DNA of 59,010 nt from Spirochaetia bacterium UBA5763 (lineage in GTDB: Bacteria; Spirochaetota; UBA4802; UBA5550). Under the pieces are notes generated by a model. That model saw nothing but the letters and a program-made list of their open reading frames with translations, was not told where the DNA came from and ran no database searches. A program made the translations under genes and the position numbers. Positions 1-7,362 of the stretch are shown piece after piece; the first letter of the stretch is position 1, and the number at the start of each line of letters is the position of its first letter. The stretch is from NCBI GenBank assembly GCA_002418835.1, contig DIEX01000018.1:1-59010 (forward strand). Reading direction: 5' to 3'.

Positions 1-38
1 CTTAGTTTTTCAGGAAACTGTTAAATTATATTGAAAAA

Positions 39-2075
39 TTGCCTGAAAACTCAATAGTCCTGCATATGGGATATCTTAAAGATTCAAAGGGAAATTTTTT
101 GGACCCCCAGATTCTTACAAGAATTATTTCTCAAAGGAGTAATGCACCTGTCTATACTCTATACGAATTTGATTTTGGCACTGGTATAGTTGGAGGTAAA
201 CTCCTGAGTGCCAAATATCACGGCTATCAGTCAGCAAACATTGTTTTGAGAGTCCTGGAGGGGGCTTCTCCAGATAAAATTCCTGTGGAACAACTGAGCA
301 ATTGTCCTCTTCAACTGGATTACAGGCAGCTCATCAGATTCGCGATTCCTCTATCACTTGTCCCTGATGATGCGATTATAATCAACAAACCGCATAGTTT
401 ATATGATGAGTATAAATATCAGATAATAGGCGCAACTTTCATAATAATCATTTTGATAATTACAGTTTTATTACTGGGTGTGAATATTAAATCCAGGAAA
501 AAAACTGAAAATGATCTAAAAATTGAGCATGATAAAATGGAAAATCTCCTTAATTCAGCTACTTTGATTTCGATCATTGCTACTGATCTTGAAGGTAAAA
601 TTACAATCTTTAATCCTGGTGCAGAGAAAATGCTTGGATACTCAGCTGATGAAATGATAAACATAGAAACACCTCTTAAATTTCATCTTGAATCTGAAAT
701 TATAAAAAAAAGGGAAGAGTTATTAAAGGAATACGGTTATCAGACTTCGGGTTTTGAATCTTTCATATATATTGCCAGAGAATTCGGTTTTGATGAAGGA
801 GAGTGGACGTATGTAAGGAAAGACGGAAAACTCTTAAAGGTTATAATTAAGGTTACATCGCTAAAAGATGATAAAGGTGAAATAACGGGATACCTCGGTA
901 TAGCAATAGATATTTCTAAACAGAAAGAATTGGAATCAAGGCTCAGTCATAAAAATAAAATGGATGCAGTAGGACAGCTTTCAGCCGGTGTGGCTCATGA
1001 TTTCAACAATATGCTTGCCGGAATTATTGGAGCAGTACAGGTACTGCAATACAGCAGTAATGGTTTTACTGAAAAAGAAAAAAAATTATTAGATATCATA
1101 AACAATGCATCGAACAGAGCTTCTGATCTAACCGCAAAGCTGCTTGCTTTCGGCAGAAAAGGCAAGATGGATTCAACGGCTGTTGATGTACATCACTTAG
1201 TCAGAGAATCAATGGAAATACTTGGACGTTCAATTGATAAAAGGATATCACTTTTCTTTAATGACGATGCAGAAGATTATATAGTTAATGGTGACAGTTC
1301 TTCATTACAGAATGCTATAATGAATCTCGCAATAAATTCATCACAAGCAATGCCTGATGGCGGAGAGTTGAGTATATCCACGAATAACGTTATACTAAAC
1401 GAAGAGCTTTGCAGTCAGGTTCCATTTGATGTAAAACCAGGAGATTATCTGAGTATATCAGTAAGAGATACTGGAATGGGAATCCCAGAAGAGATTATTG
1501 GAAATATATTCAATCCCTTTTTTACAACTAAAGATGAAGGGAAAGGCACAGGGCTGGGGCTTGCTGCAGTTTACGGAACAGTCCAGGATCATCATGGTAT
1601 TATAAAGGTATATAGCGAAGTCGGGAAAGGTACTGTGTTTAATATTTTCCTGCCATGTAGTCATGAAAAAATTGAATTAAAAAGAAAAGACAAAAAAATT
1701 ATAAAGGGAACTGGTACAATCCTCCTGATTGATGATGAGGATTTTATTCGTGCAACCGGCCAGTACATGCTTGAAAAAATGGGTTATGAAGTGATAACAG
1801 CAGTAAACGGCATCGATGGCTTGGGAAAATTTATAAATAACCTTTCAAAAATAGATCTTGTAATAATGGATATGATCATGCCTGAAATGAACGGGCGTGA
1901 TGCTTTTATTAAAATGAGAGGATACAATCCTGACTGCAAGGTGATAATTGCTTCAGGATTTTCAAACGACTCCATAAGTGAAATGAGAGAGGAAGGGCTT
2001 GCCGGTTATATACAAAAACCATTTAACGATTATGATCTCAGCATACTTATTTATGAAACACTGAAAAAATTTTAA
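39..2075 (+). CDS. Hybrid sensor histidine kinase with PAS and receiver domains (5' end disturbed)
   Basis: Membrane two-component kinase. Residues 1-125 resemble the C-terminal half of an ABC-type substrate-binding (ABC_sub_bind) sensor. A membrane helix lies near 128-148 and a PAS/PAC domain near 165-295. The HisKA box has its phospho-His at 320 (GVAHDFNNM), and the HATPase has an N-box (NLAINSSQAMPDGG), DTGMGIP and GKGTGLGLA. The receiver from about 565 has its phospho-Asp at 611 (IMDMIMPEMNG) and the KPF lysine. The start used is TTG at 39. The sensor half is too short for its family, and the preceding bases read as LVFQETVKLY in another frame, so the true N-terminus probably lies outside the window behind a frameshift. 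The C-terminal two thirds are intact. The ligand is unknown. Confidence 0.85.
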   Translation: MPENSIVLHMGYLKDSKGNFLDPQILTRIISQRSNAPVYTLYEFDFGTGIVGGKLLSAKYHGYQSANIVLRVLEGASPDKIPVEQLSNCPLQLDYRQLIRFAIPLSLVPDDAIIINKPHSLYDEYKYQIIGATFIIIILIITVLLLGVNIKSRKKTENDLKIEHDKMENLLNSATLISIIATDLEGKITIFNPGAEKMLGYSADEMINIETPLKFHLESEIIKKREELLKEYGYQTSGFESFIYIAREFGFDEGEWTYVRKDGKLLKVIIKVTSLKDDKGEITGYLGIAIDISKQKELESRLSHKNKMDAVGQLSAGVAHDFNNMLAGIIGAVQVLQYSSNGFTEKEKKLLDIINNASNRASDLTAKLLAFGRKGKMDSTAVDVHHLVRESMEILGRSIDKRISLFFNDDAEDYIVNGDSSSLQNAIMNLAINSSQAMPDGGELSISTNNVILNEELCSQVPFDVKPGDYLSISVRDTGMGIPEEIIGNIFNPFFTTKDEGKGTGLGLAAVYGTVQDHHGIIKVYSEVGKGTVFNIFLPCSHEKIELKRKDKKIIKGTGTILLIDDEDFIRATGQYMLEKMGYEVITAVNGIDGLGKFINNLSKIDLVIMDMIMPEMNGRDAFIKMRGYNPDCKVIIASGFSNDSISEMREEGLAGYIQKPFNDYDLSILIYETLKKF

Positions 2076-2136
2076 CAATACACCCTCTTAAAACATCCAG
2101 AAAGTCTTTAAGATTGTCACGGATGTTCAATCCTTT

Positions 2137-2379
2137 TCAATTTTGTAACAGCCATTCAAGGGCTTTCTCATCAGTTATAACTATTCTTATTATCTCTTTA
2201 TGTTATGTATAATTCACCATCCGTTTATACATGAATGCACAGGCGGCAGCACCATTCTTCGGGTTAATGATTGTTGCGTGCCTGTAGTCACCCATTATGT
2301 TATGAAAATTAATAACAGCGCTTCTTGTATATTCCAGCTCTGCCGGGCTATATCCCTTAAGAGCAGTATATGCCGGGTT
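2137..2379 (-). pseudogene. Remnant of a small STAS/SpoIIAA-like gene with an in-frame TAA
   Basis: The minus strand reads protein-like sequence (GYSPAELEYTRSAVINF, then NPKNGAAACAFMYKRMVN). It hits an in-frame TAA at 2205-2203 and continues in the same frame with KEIIRIVITDEKALEWLLQN to a TGA at 2139-2137. The tail pattern, a hydrophobic strand followed by an EKALEWL helix, resembles the end of small STAS/SpoIIAA-like proteins. The 5' end is cut by a stop at 2382-2380 and no start is visible. I read it as a decayed gene. The family assignment is tentative, by memory of the pattern only. Confidence 0.4.
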
Positions 2380-2462
2380 TTATTTGTCATGGAGATATTA
2401 TATGATTTATTACTTATAAATTAAGTTAGGAGAAAAATTTGCCATTGGTAGTGTGCAAAAAC

Positions 2463-2492
2463 TTGACAAAATAGCCCTCAAATTAGTACTAT
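2463..2492 (+). promoter_or_regulatory. Promoter of the toxin-antitoxin operon
   Basis: The -35 box TTGACA (2463-2468) is followed by an 18-bp spacer and TACTAT (2487-2492) as the -10 box. The antitoxin start at 2521 would then have a leader of only about 20 nt. The -10 box lies inside the 46-bp palindrome that follows. Confidence 0.65.
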
Positions 2493-2516
2493 ATATAGTA
2501 CTAATTTGAGGGCTAT
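2471..2516. promoter_or_regulatory. 46-bp perfect palindromic operator of the toxin-antitoxin operon
   Basis: Every base from 2471 to 2516 pairs with its mirror position; the centre lies between 2493 and 2494. The palindrome covers the -10 box, the expected transcription start and the GAGGG ribosome-binding site. Phd/YefM-type antitoxins are known to bind palindromes at their own promoters, so conditional autorepression is the likely role. In mRNA the 3' half could also fold over the ribosome-binding site. Confidence 0.8.
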
Positions 2517-2520
2517 AAAA

Positions 2521-2778
2521 ATGACACAGACAATAACTGCAAATGATCTAAAAACTAAAGGTATTTCCATATTAAATGAAGAAACCTCCGCAGGAGATGA
2601 AGTTATTATTACAGTAAGAGGGAAGAATAAATATGTTGTTCTTCCAATTGAGAAGTATAATTATCTACGAGAGTGTGAACTTGAAGCTGCTTTACATGAA
2701 TCAAGGAAAGATATAAAAGATGAAAAATTTCATAAAGAATCAGTAGAAAAACATATAAAGAGAATTACTCGTGGCTGA
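2521..2778 (+). CDS. Phd/YefM-family antitoxin
   Basis: This 85-residue protein starts MTQTITANDLKTKG and contains VIITVRGKNKYVVLP, the usual Phd/YefM N-terminal DNA-binding fold. It has a charged C-terminal tail (about 50-85) of the kind that wraps the toxin. ATG 2521 is chosen over an in-frame TTG at 2506 because GAGGG (2508-2512) sits at ribosome-binding distance and 2506 lies inside the operator. The toxin gene overlaps its end by 8 nt, implying translational coupling. The neutralising role and autorepression are inferred from the family and the operator. Confidence 0.85.
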   Translation: MTQTITANDLKTKGISILNEETSAGDEVIITVRGKNKYVVLPIEKYNYLRECELEAALHESRKDIKDEKFHKESVEKHIKRITRG

Positions 2779-3043
2779 AATTATTTATACTGAAAGCTAT
2801 ATTAAAAGAGCTAAAAAGTTTATAAAGAAACATCCGGATTTATTGTCTCAATATGAAAAGACATTAAAGTTGTTAGAAATAAATCCGACTCATCCTTCAC
2901 TTCGTTTGCATAAACTTCATGGTAAATTATCCGAATTATATTCTGTTTCAATTAATATTTCTTATCGTATTTGTATTGATTTTCTTATTGAAGATGATAA
3001 AATAATTCCAATTGATGTTGGAAGTCATAACGAAGTTGATTGA
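2771..3043 (+). CDS. RelE/YafQ-like toxin (predicted ribosome-dependent mRNA endonuclease)
   Basis: This 90-residue protein starts with GTG at 2771 inside the antitoxin gene. Its RelE-superfamily pattern includes YTESYIKRAKKFIKKHP, LLEINPTHPSLRLHKLHGKL, SVSINISYRICIDF and a C-terminal DVGSHNEVD, close to the YafQ/plasmid-stabilisation subgroup. Basic residues and the late His match the usual RNA-cleaving surface, although catalytic residues were not mapped one by one. A hairpin with a T-run about 190 nt downstream probably ends the operon. The neighbourhood (decayed gene, possible IS end) is accessory in character. Confidence 0.85.
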   Translation: MAEIIYTESYIKRAKKFIKKHPDLLSQYEKTLKLLEINPTHPSLRLHKLHGKLSELYSVSINISYRICIDFLIEDDKIIPIDVGSHNEVD

Positions 3044-3149
3044 TAATCCCGGCAAATTTCATCGCCTAACAACTTATCTGCTTCACTATCTGCCATCTGT
3101 ACCAAGATATGTGTAGTCTGAATTACATCAGAATTTAGATGAGCAAAGA

Positions 3150-3199
3150 GGGTGCCGATGTGATTAAAGGCTGTTTACACAAAAAATCAGACACGCTCA
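3150..3199 (+). mobile_element. Possible IS256-family terminal remnant
   Basis: The stretch near 3171-3199 contains CTGTTTACACAAAAAATC followed by AGACACGCTC. This resembles the ends of IS256-type insertion sequences (GTTTACACAAA followed by a GACAC-type tip). No transposase gene or second end was found nearby. The call rests on pattern memory only. Confidence 0.25.
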
Positions 3200-3227
3200 T
3201 TCCTTTCGAATTGCTGTTTGAGATGCA

Positions 3228-3818
3228 TTACTCCCCGTTAAGGGGAGATTTTTTTCTTATCATTCTGCTTTTATCAACGGCAAATCTTATACCTTTATGG
3301 TCATTGACTCTTCTCCCTATTGCCACGGCGTTCCTTTTTTCATTAAACACTACCCCCATGTTCCAGTACTCAACAGCTGCAAAGAGCGCGTTTCCTCCAT
3401 CTTCGTCACTGCTGTTTTCACCCCTGTATGAAACATACTCAGCCATTTTCATGATGTCTCCGGTGTAGAAGCATTCATCCTTCCTCCTGTGAAATTCATT
3501 CCACTTCTCGAGATCGGTAAAACCTTCACCCTGGTCCTCTACAATTAAACGCACCTCTTCTGGCCTGAAGAGATACCAGACCTTGATGATCTTAGCAGGG
3601 TCTTTTTTGTTTCCATGTCTAATGGCGTTTTTTATAATCTCACTGATCTGCTGCTCCATGAGGTTATACTCTTTTATTACAGGGGGAGCTTTCTGTATAA
3701 GAATTTTAGTGTAGTACCTGATAAGACGGTAATCGCTTGAAAATTCTTTATAAAGCATTTTATCTTTACTGAAGAGTGTGTGATTTTCATCAACAAGAAT
3801 AGTCTTAATTTTTTCCAT
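3228..3818 (-). CDS. RsbW-like anti-sigma factor serine kinase (HATPase_c_2)
   Basis: This 196-residue protein has a GHKL ATP-binding fold: an N-box EIIKNAIRHGNK near 60-72 and a G1 box VEDQGEGF near 93-100. It should phosphorylate the STAS protein encoded just upstream and bind a sigma factor or another partner. The start at 3818 follows GGAGAGG at good spacing, 3 nt after the STAS stop, so the two genes are coupled. It is longer than classical RsbW (about 150-160 residues) because of a C-terminal extension of unknown role. No sigma factor gene is adjacent, so the output partner is unknown. Confidence 0.8.
   Translation of the reverse strand: MEKIKTILVDENHTLFSKDKMLYKEFSSDYRLIRYYTKILIQKAPPVIKEYNLMEQQISEIIKNAIRHGNKKDPAKIIKVWYLFRPEEVRLIVEDQGEGFTDLEKWNEFHRRKDECFYTGDIMKMAEYVSYRGENSSDEDGGNALFAAVEYWNMGVVFNEKRNAVAIGRRVNDHKGIRFAVDKSRMIRKKSPLNGE
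3231..3255 (+). terminator. Rho-independent terminator downstream of the toxin gene
   Basis: CTCCCC (3231-3236) pairs with GGGGAG (3242-3247) across a 5-nt loop, followed by ATTTTTTT. The T-run is on the plus strand, so it serves the toxin-antitoxin transcript. It lies within the last codons of the opposing rsbW-like gene. Confidence 0.6.
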
Positions 3819-3821
3819 AAA

Positions 3822-4172
3822 CTATTTTTCCTCTCCGGACAGAACCATGGTCAGCGCATCCTCCATTGTCTCAGCAATAGGGAAGAAGGTTCTTAGTTTT
3901 GTCAGTTCTATAAGGTTCATCACAGGTTCAGTCAGATCTGCAAAAGCGATCCTGATCTTCATAGCCCATGCTGTGCGTATAATATGGAGAAGGGAGCCTA
4001 TCCCGCTTGAATCAATATATGATACGTTTTTAAAACTGAGAATAAGGGATTTGATCCCTGAATCAGCCTGGTTGTGAATAATGTCCCGCAACTCCTGCGC
4101 GTTGTAGAGATCAACATCCCCGTGAATTATTATTACACGTGTATTACCGTTAGTCTTTGTTATGAGGTTCAT
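3822..4172 (-). CDS. STAS-domain anti-anti-sigma factor (RsbV/SpoIIAA-like)
   Basis: This 116-residue single-domain STAS protein has the phosphorylation site YIDSSGIGSLLHI (Ser56 by comparison with SpoIIAA). Phosphorylated by the kinase at 3228-3818 and dephosphorylated by the SpoIIE-type phosphatase at 4204-6192, it would switch the kinase between partners. ATG 4172 is chosen because AGGAG lies about 9 nt upstream; a start at 4217 would add 15 residues unlike the family and overlap the upstream gene. The expected cellular location is cytoplasmic. Confidence 0.9.
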   Translation of the reverse strand: MNLITKTNGNTRVIIIHGDVDLYNAQELRDIIHNQADSGIKSLILSFKNVSYIDSSGIGSLLHIIRTAWAMKIRIAFADLTEPVMNLIELTKLRTFFPIAETMEDALTMVLSGEEK

Positions 4173-4203
4173 TTTCGTATACTCCTGTTTCTCAATAATT
4201 GTT

Positions 4204-6192
4204 TCATATAACAGCATGTACCGGTTCAGAGTTCAGACATGAATTCTCTTCGGGAATTTTAAGTATCACAAATGTCTGGTCATCATGCTGCGGGGCTTCT
4301 CCGCTGAAATTTTTCAGGCTCCCTGCAAGGATAGATGAGATATCTCCGGCTGTAAGAGCGCTGTTATCAATAAGAAGATCGCTTATTCTCTCCCTGCCGT
4401 ATTGCTCCCTCCGGGGGTTCATTGTTTCATTTATGCCGTCTGTATAAAGTAGAAGAATATCACCACGATCCAGATGGATGGCGGAGGATTTATAATCTGA
4501 CTTCCGGTCAATACCAAACGGCAGACCCTCTGTATCAAGATAAATTATGTCAGAGGAACTGCTTTTGAAAAGAACTGCCGGAAGATGGGCTGCGTTTGAA
4601 TATTCCAGTTCACCTGTCTCAGGATCGTAAACAAGAAACATTGCAGTTGCGAAATGATCCCCCCCTATATCGAGGATACCGCGGTTGATCATCTTCATGA
4701 TAGAAGAGGTCTTCCACTCCTGGTTGGCAATGAGGTGGACGATTGTGCGTATTACTGTCATTACAAGGCCTGCGGCAACACCTTTCCCCGCCACGTCGCA
4801 GATTAAAAAGGCGATCCTGCCTGATCTGAGTTTGATAAAATCGTAATAGTCGCCGCTTACATACCTTGCAGGCTCTGAGTACACAGCAAATGCGTATTGA
4901 TCAGATGCAGGTATGTGTGACGGCAGGAGAGATTTCTGAATGCCGGAGGTTATTGATATATCCCGATCGAGCTCTCTCTTTTCAATAATTTCCCTGTGCA
5001 CTGAAATATTTGCGATCATGATCTCCGCATAAACAGAGAGGGATGTTACTATGTCAGATACCTCTTCTGTAAAATATCTCCCCGGTGTATTATGCTCAAT
5101 ACATATCATACCGGAGGGCCTTCCGTTAATCTCAAGAGGTATCATGATAATCGAACTGATGAAGACCAGGTTGTTTCCGGTATTTTCCCTGCACAGGGGG
5201 TCGTGTCTCAGTCTGAAAAAATCAGGTATAAATAGAGGCTCACCTTTCCTGAATGTTTCATCAATGAGGGTGCCTGCCGGTATGGATTTTTCCTTTTTAA
5301 AAAATTCCCGGAAGCAGTTAATATCTGTTTTAATTTTGTCATCCGCTGTGCAGGGGAAAATAAAATTTCCCGCTGATGCGGATATGTATAACTGATCATT
5401 GTAGTCATCATAAAGGAGAACGGCTCCGCTTTCAGCGCCTGATTTTTCAATAATTGTTGAGATGATATATTCATTCACTTCATCAATATTCTTTTTTTCA
5501 TTCATAACCCTCCCTATGCTTTCAAAAAATTCATAAGTAGAGGCTCTCTCATCTTTCATAAAACTGATGGTTTTAGCCCTGAACCTGTATTCAGATTCAG
5601 TATTAAGATACAGCAGATATAAATGAAGAAGATATATCAGCGGCATTATGAAAACAGTGATATAGGCCTGTTCATATCCCGTAAAGAATACAGCGGCAGA
5701 GAATGATGCAAAAATTAAAGAAGCGGGTATTCTCAGCCTGAGAATCATGGGGCTATTTTTTTCATGACTGATAAAAAGGCGGATTCCGAAAAATATAGAA
5801 TTTATAATTGCGAATGTGCTGTACAGGGGGCTTCCTGCTATTACTGAGGGATCTTTATAATAGAACAAAATAAAAATATGGAAAAGAAGAATCCCCCTGT
5901 AGTAGTAGGGATCTATTTTTTTTTCACCGGTATTGTTCACAGTAAAATAATAGTAAGCGGAAACTGTGAGAACATCTGAAACAGCGAGAAGCCAGGGGCT
6001 TAGTGCAGCCAGATATGCTGTTTCTTTTACAGCCAGCATTACCGCAAGCCACTGAAGAAACTCCACATTTTTTTTCCGGGTAGCATCCCCTGCGGCTTTC
6101 TTCAGCATTGAAGCGGAAAAAAGAAGAATTACAGATAGAATAAGTCTAATCCAGGCCGAAGAGAAATGGTAATCAAAAATAATTGTATTCAT
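4204..6192 (-). CDS. RsbU-like membrane PP2C (SpoIIE) phosphatase with GAF domain
   Basis: This 662-residue protein has an N-terminal region of several membrane helices (about 1-195), a linker helix and a GAF domain (about 225-385). A PP2C/SpoIIE phosphatase domain follows (about 420-650). The metal-binding motifs are visible: GDYYDFI, CDVAGKG, YTDGINE and QHDDQTFVI. It should dephosphorylate the STAS protein encoded 31 nt downstream in response to a membrane or GAF-sensed signal. It starts 21 nt after the small FeoA gene, so the partner switch appears co-transcribed with iron-linked genes. The GAF ligand is unknown. Confidence 0.9.
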   Translation of the reverse strand: MNTIIFDYHFSSAWIRLILSVILLFSASMLKKAAGDATRKKNVEFLQWLAVMLAVKETAYLAALSPWLLAVSDVLTVSAYYYFTVNNTGEKKIDPYYYRGILLFHIFILFYYKDPSVIAGSPLYSTFAIINSIFFGIRLFISHEKNSPMILRLRIPASLIFASFSAAVFFTGYEQAYITVFIMPLIYLLHLYLLYLNTESEYRFRAKTISFMKDERASTYEFFESIGRVMNEKKNIDEVNEYIISTIIEKSGAESGAVLLYDDYNDQLYISASAGNFIFPCTADDKIKTDINCFREFFKKEKSIPAGTLIDETFRKGEPLFIPDFFRLRHDPLCRENTGNNLVFISSIIMIPLEINGRPSGMICIEHNTPGRYFTEEVSDIVTSLSVYAEIMIANISVHREIIEKRELDRDISITSGIQKSLLPSHIPASDQYAFAVYSEPARYVSGDYYDFIKLRSGRIAFLICDVAGKGVAAGLVMTVIRTIVHLIANQEWKTSSIMKMINRGILDIGGDHFATAMFLVYDPETGELEYSNAAHLPAVLFKSSSSDIIYLDTEGLPFGIDRKSDYKSSAIHLDRGDILLLYTDGINETMNPRREQYGRERISDLLIDNSALTAGDISSILAGSLKNFSGEAPQHDDQTFVILKIPEENSCLNSEPVHAVI

Positions 6193-6213
6193 TATATTTT
6201 TATCTCCCTTCTG

Positions 6214-6462
6214 TCAGGATTTTTTAACCATGATTTTTGATGAGACGTCCCATGTGATTCCCACTTTTGTCCCGGCATAATCTACAACAAAAGGGAAATT
6301 TTTTGAACCTGAGATAACCGTGATTCTGTTGCCGGGGGCTATCCCCATGTTAAGCAGATGCCTGGTGAGCTGCTGATTTCCATTAATCCCGGTGACTGTT
6401 ACTGATTCACCCGGTTTTACTGATGATAAAGGATATTCTATCCATTTGACAAATGTGTTCAT
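6214..6462 (-). CDS. feoA: FeoA-domain protein
   Basis: This 82-residue SH3-like FeoA domain protein (LSSVKPGESVTVTGI, LLNMGIAPGNRITVISG, VVDYAGTKVGI) should act as a small accessory to Fe(II) transport or as a stand-alone regulator. It is a second, divergent copy; the one coupled to feoB is at 21,023-21,280. It sits 24 nt after the DUF2023 gene and 21 nt before the phosphatase gene. FeoA next to flavodoxin and DUF2023 is a recurring arrangement, so an iron-limitation role is likely. No feoB is adjacent here. Confidence 0.85.
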   Translation of the reverse strand: MNTFVKWIEYPLSSVKPGESVTVTGINGNQQLTRHLLNMGIAPGNRITVISGSKNFPFVVDYAGTKVGITWDVSSKIMVKKS

Positions 6463-6486
6463 AAATGCCTGCCTTCTGCTTCCTCT

Positions 6487-6834
6487 TTATGCTGCGCTCT
6501 CTTTTTTATCTCTGCTTTCCTTTCTTTTCAGATATCTTTTACATTGTTCGAGTCTGCAGTACCCTAACATTATCCCCAGGATAAAATCCTCTTCGTCAGT
6601 GAACTGGTTAAGTTTTTTGGGGCCGAAATTTCTGATGATATCTACGCATTCAGGGGCTCCGAAAAAGATATTTATTTTACGTTCATCTAATTCCTGTATA
6701 ACAAAATCTATTTTGTTAGCTGTGAGTTTCCTCACAGCTTCCTCCCTGAACTCCGAACCGATAGTGTGGAGTACAAGACTTCTGAGACCTTTGCGGTATT
6801 CGTAAATATGGTGCACAAGGACTTTCATGATCAT
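6487..6834 (-). CDS. DUF2023 family protein
   Basis: This 115-residue protein matches the DUF2023 pattern: VLVHHIYEYRKGLRSLVLHT near the start, INIFFGAPECVDII in the middle, and TDEEDFILGIMLGYCRLEQC towards the end. The function is unknown. The family commonly accompanies flavodoxin and FeoA. Its start overlaps the flavodoxin stop by 4 nt (ATGA), so translation is coupled. A second in-frame ATG two codons in (MKVLVHH) matches the family start equally well. The highly charged Lys/Glu tail looks unstructured. Confidence 0.85.
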   Translation of the reverse strand: MIMKVLVHHIYEYRKGLRSLVLHTIGSEFREEAVRKLTANKIDFVIQELDERKINIFFGAPECVDIIRNFGPKKLNQFTDEEDFILGIMLGYCRLEQCKRYLKRKESRDKKESAA

Positions 6835-7346
6835 GCCTTCATCTCGAGATTTTCACTGAAAGAATCAACCCATGCTGAAATCCTTTCACGCGTTTTGCCT
6901 GCTTCATTATCTTCATCCAGGGGGAGCCCCGCGAACTTTCCGTTAACCACAGCCCTTGATGAAGAGAAGTTATATCCTGCTGTTTCACAGAAGCCGGTGA
7001 ATGATGCGCCGGTACCCTGAAGTTCTTCATAAAGAATACCCATCCCGTCACAAAACGTTTCGTTATACGATGATGAGTCACCCAGGCCGAACAGAACTAC
7101 AGTCTTGCCGCTGAGGTCGCTTTTTTTCAGAGAGGGGATTAATGATTCCCAGTCACCCTGAATATCTCCGTATCCCCATGTGGATGTGCCGAAAATTAAG
7201 AATTCAAATCCGTTTATATCCACAGCGGAAAAACTGCTTACATTCATCACGGAAACCTTATCTTTACCGATTGCCTCTGCAATGAGATGAGCTGCTTTTT
7301 CTGTGTTGCCTGTTGTTGTTCCGAATACTACTGCTGTTTTTTTCAT
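6831..7346 (-). CDS. fld: Flavodoxin
   Basis: This 171-residue long-chain-type flavodoxin has the FMN phosphate loop GTTTGNTEKA (about 9-18), the first flavin-stacking loop STWGYGDIQGDW and the second GLGDSSSYNETFCDGM. It is an FMN electron carrier that usually replaces ferredoxin when iron is scarce. That fits its place in an operon with FeoA and DUF2023 behind a putative metal-responsive box. It starts 16 nt after the DUF2325 gene. The length is normal. Confidence 0.93.
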   Translation of the reverse strand: MKKTAVVFGTTTGNTEKAAHLIAEAIGKDKVSVMNVSSFSAVDINGFEFLIFGTSTWGYGDIQGDWESLIPSLKKSDLSGKTVVLFGLGDSSSYNETFCDGMGILYEELQGTGASFTGFCETAGYNFSSSRAVVNGKFAGLPLDEDNEAGKTRERISAWVDSFSENLEMKA

Positions 7347-7362
7347 AGATATACCTCTTGTT

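Noticed and set aside
2200..2424. Plus-strand reading frame of 74 codons before the toxin-antitoxin pair
   Set aside because: No ribosome-binding site, unlikely composition, and the minus strand carries a more protein-like frame (gene remnant).
3139..3468. Plus-strand frame of 109 codons overlapping the RsbW-like gene
   Set aside because: It crosses the terminator hairpin at 3,231-3,255 and is antisense to a well-supported kinase gene.
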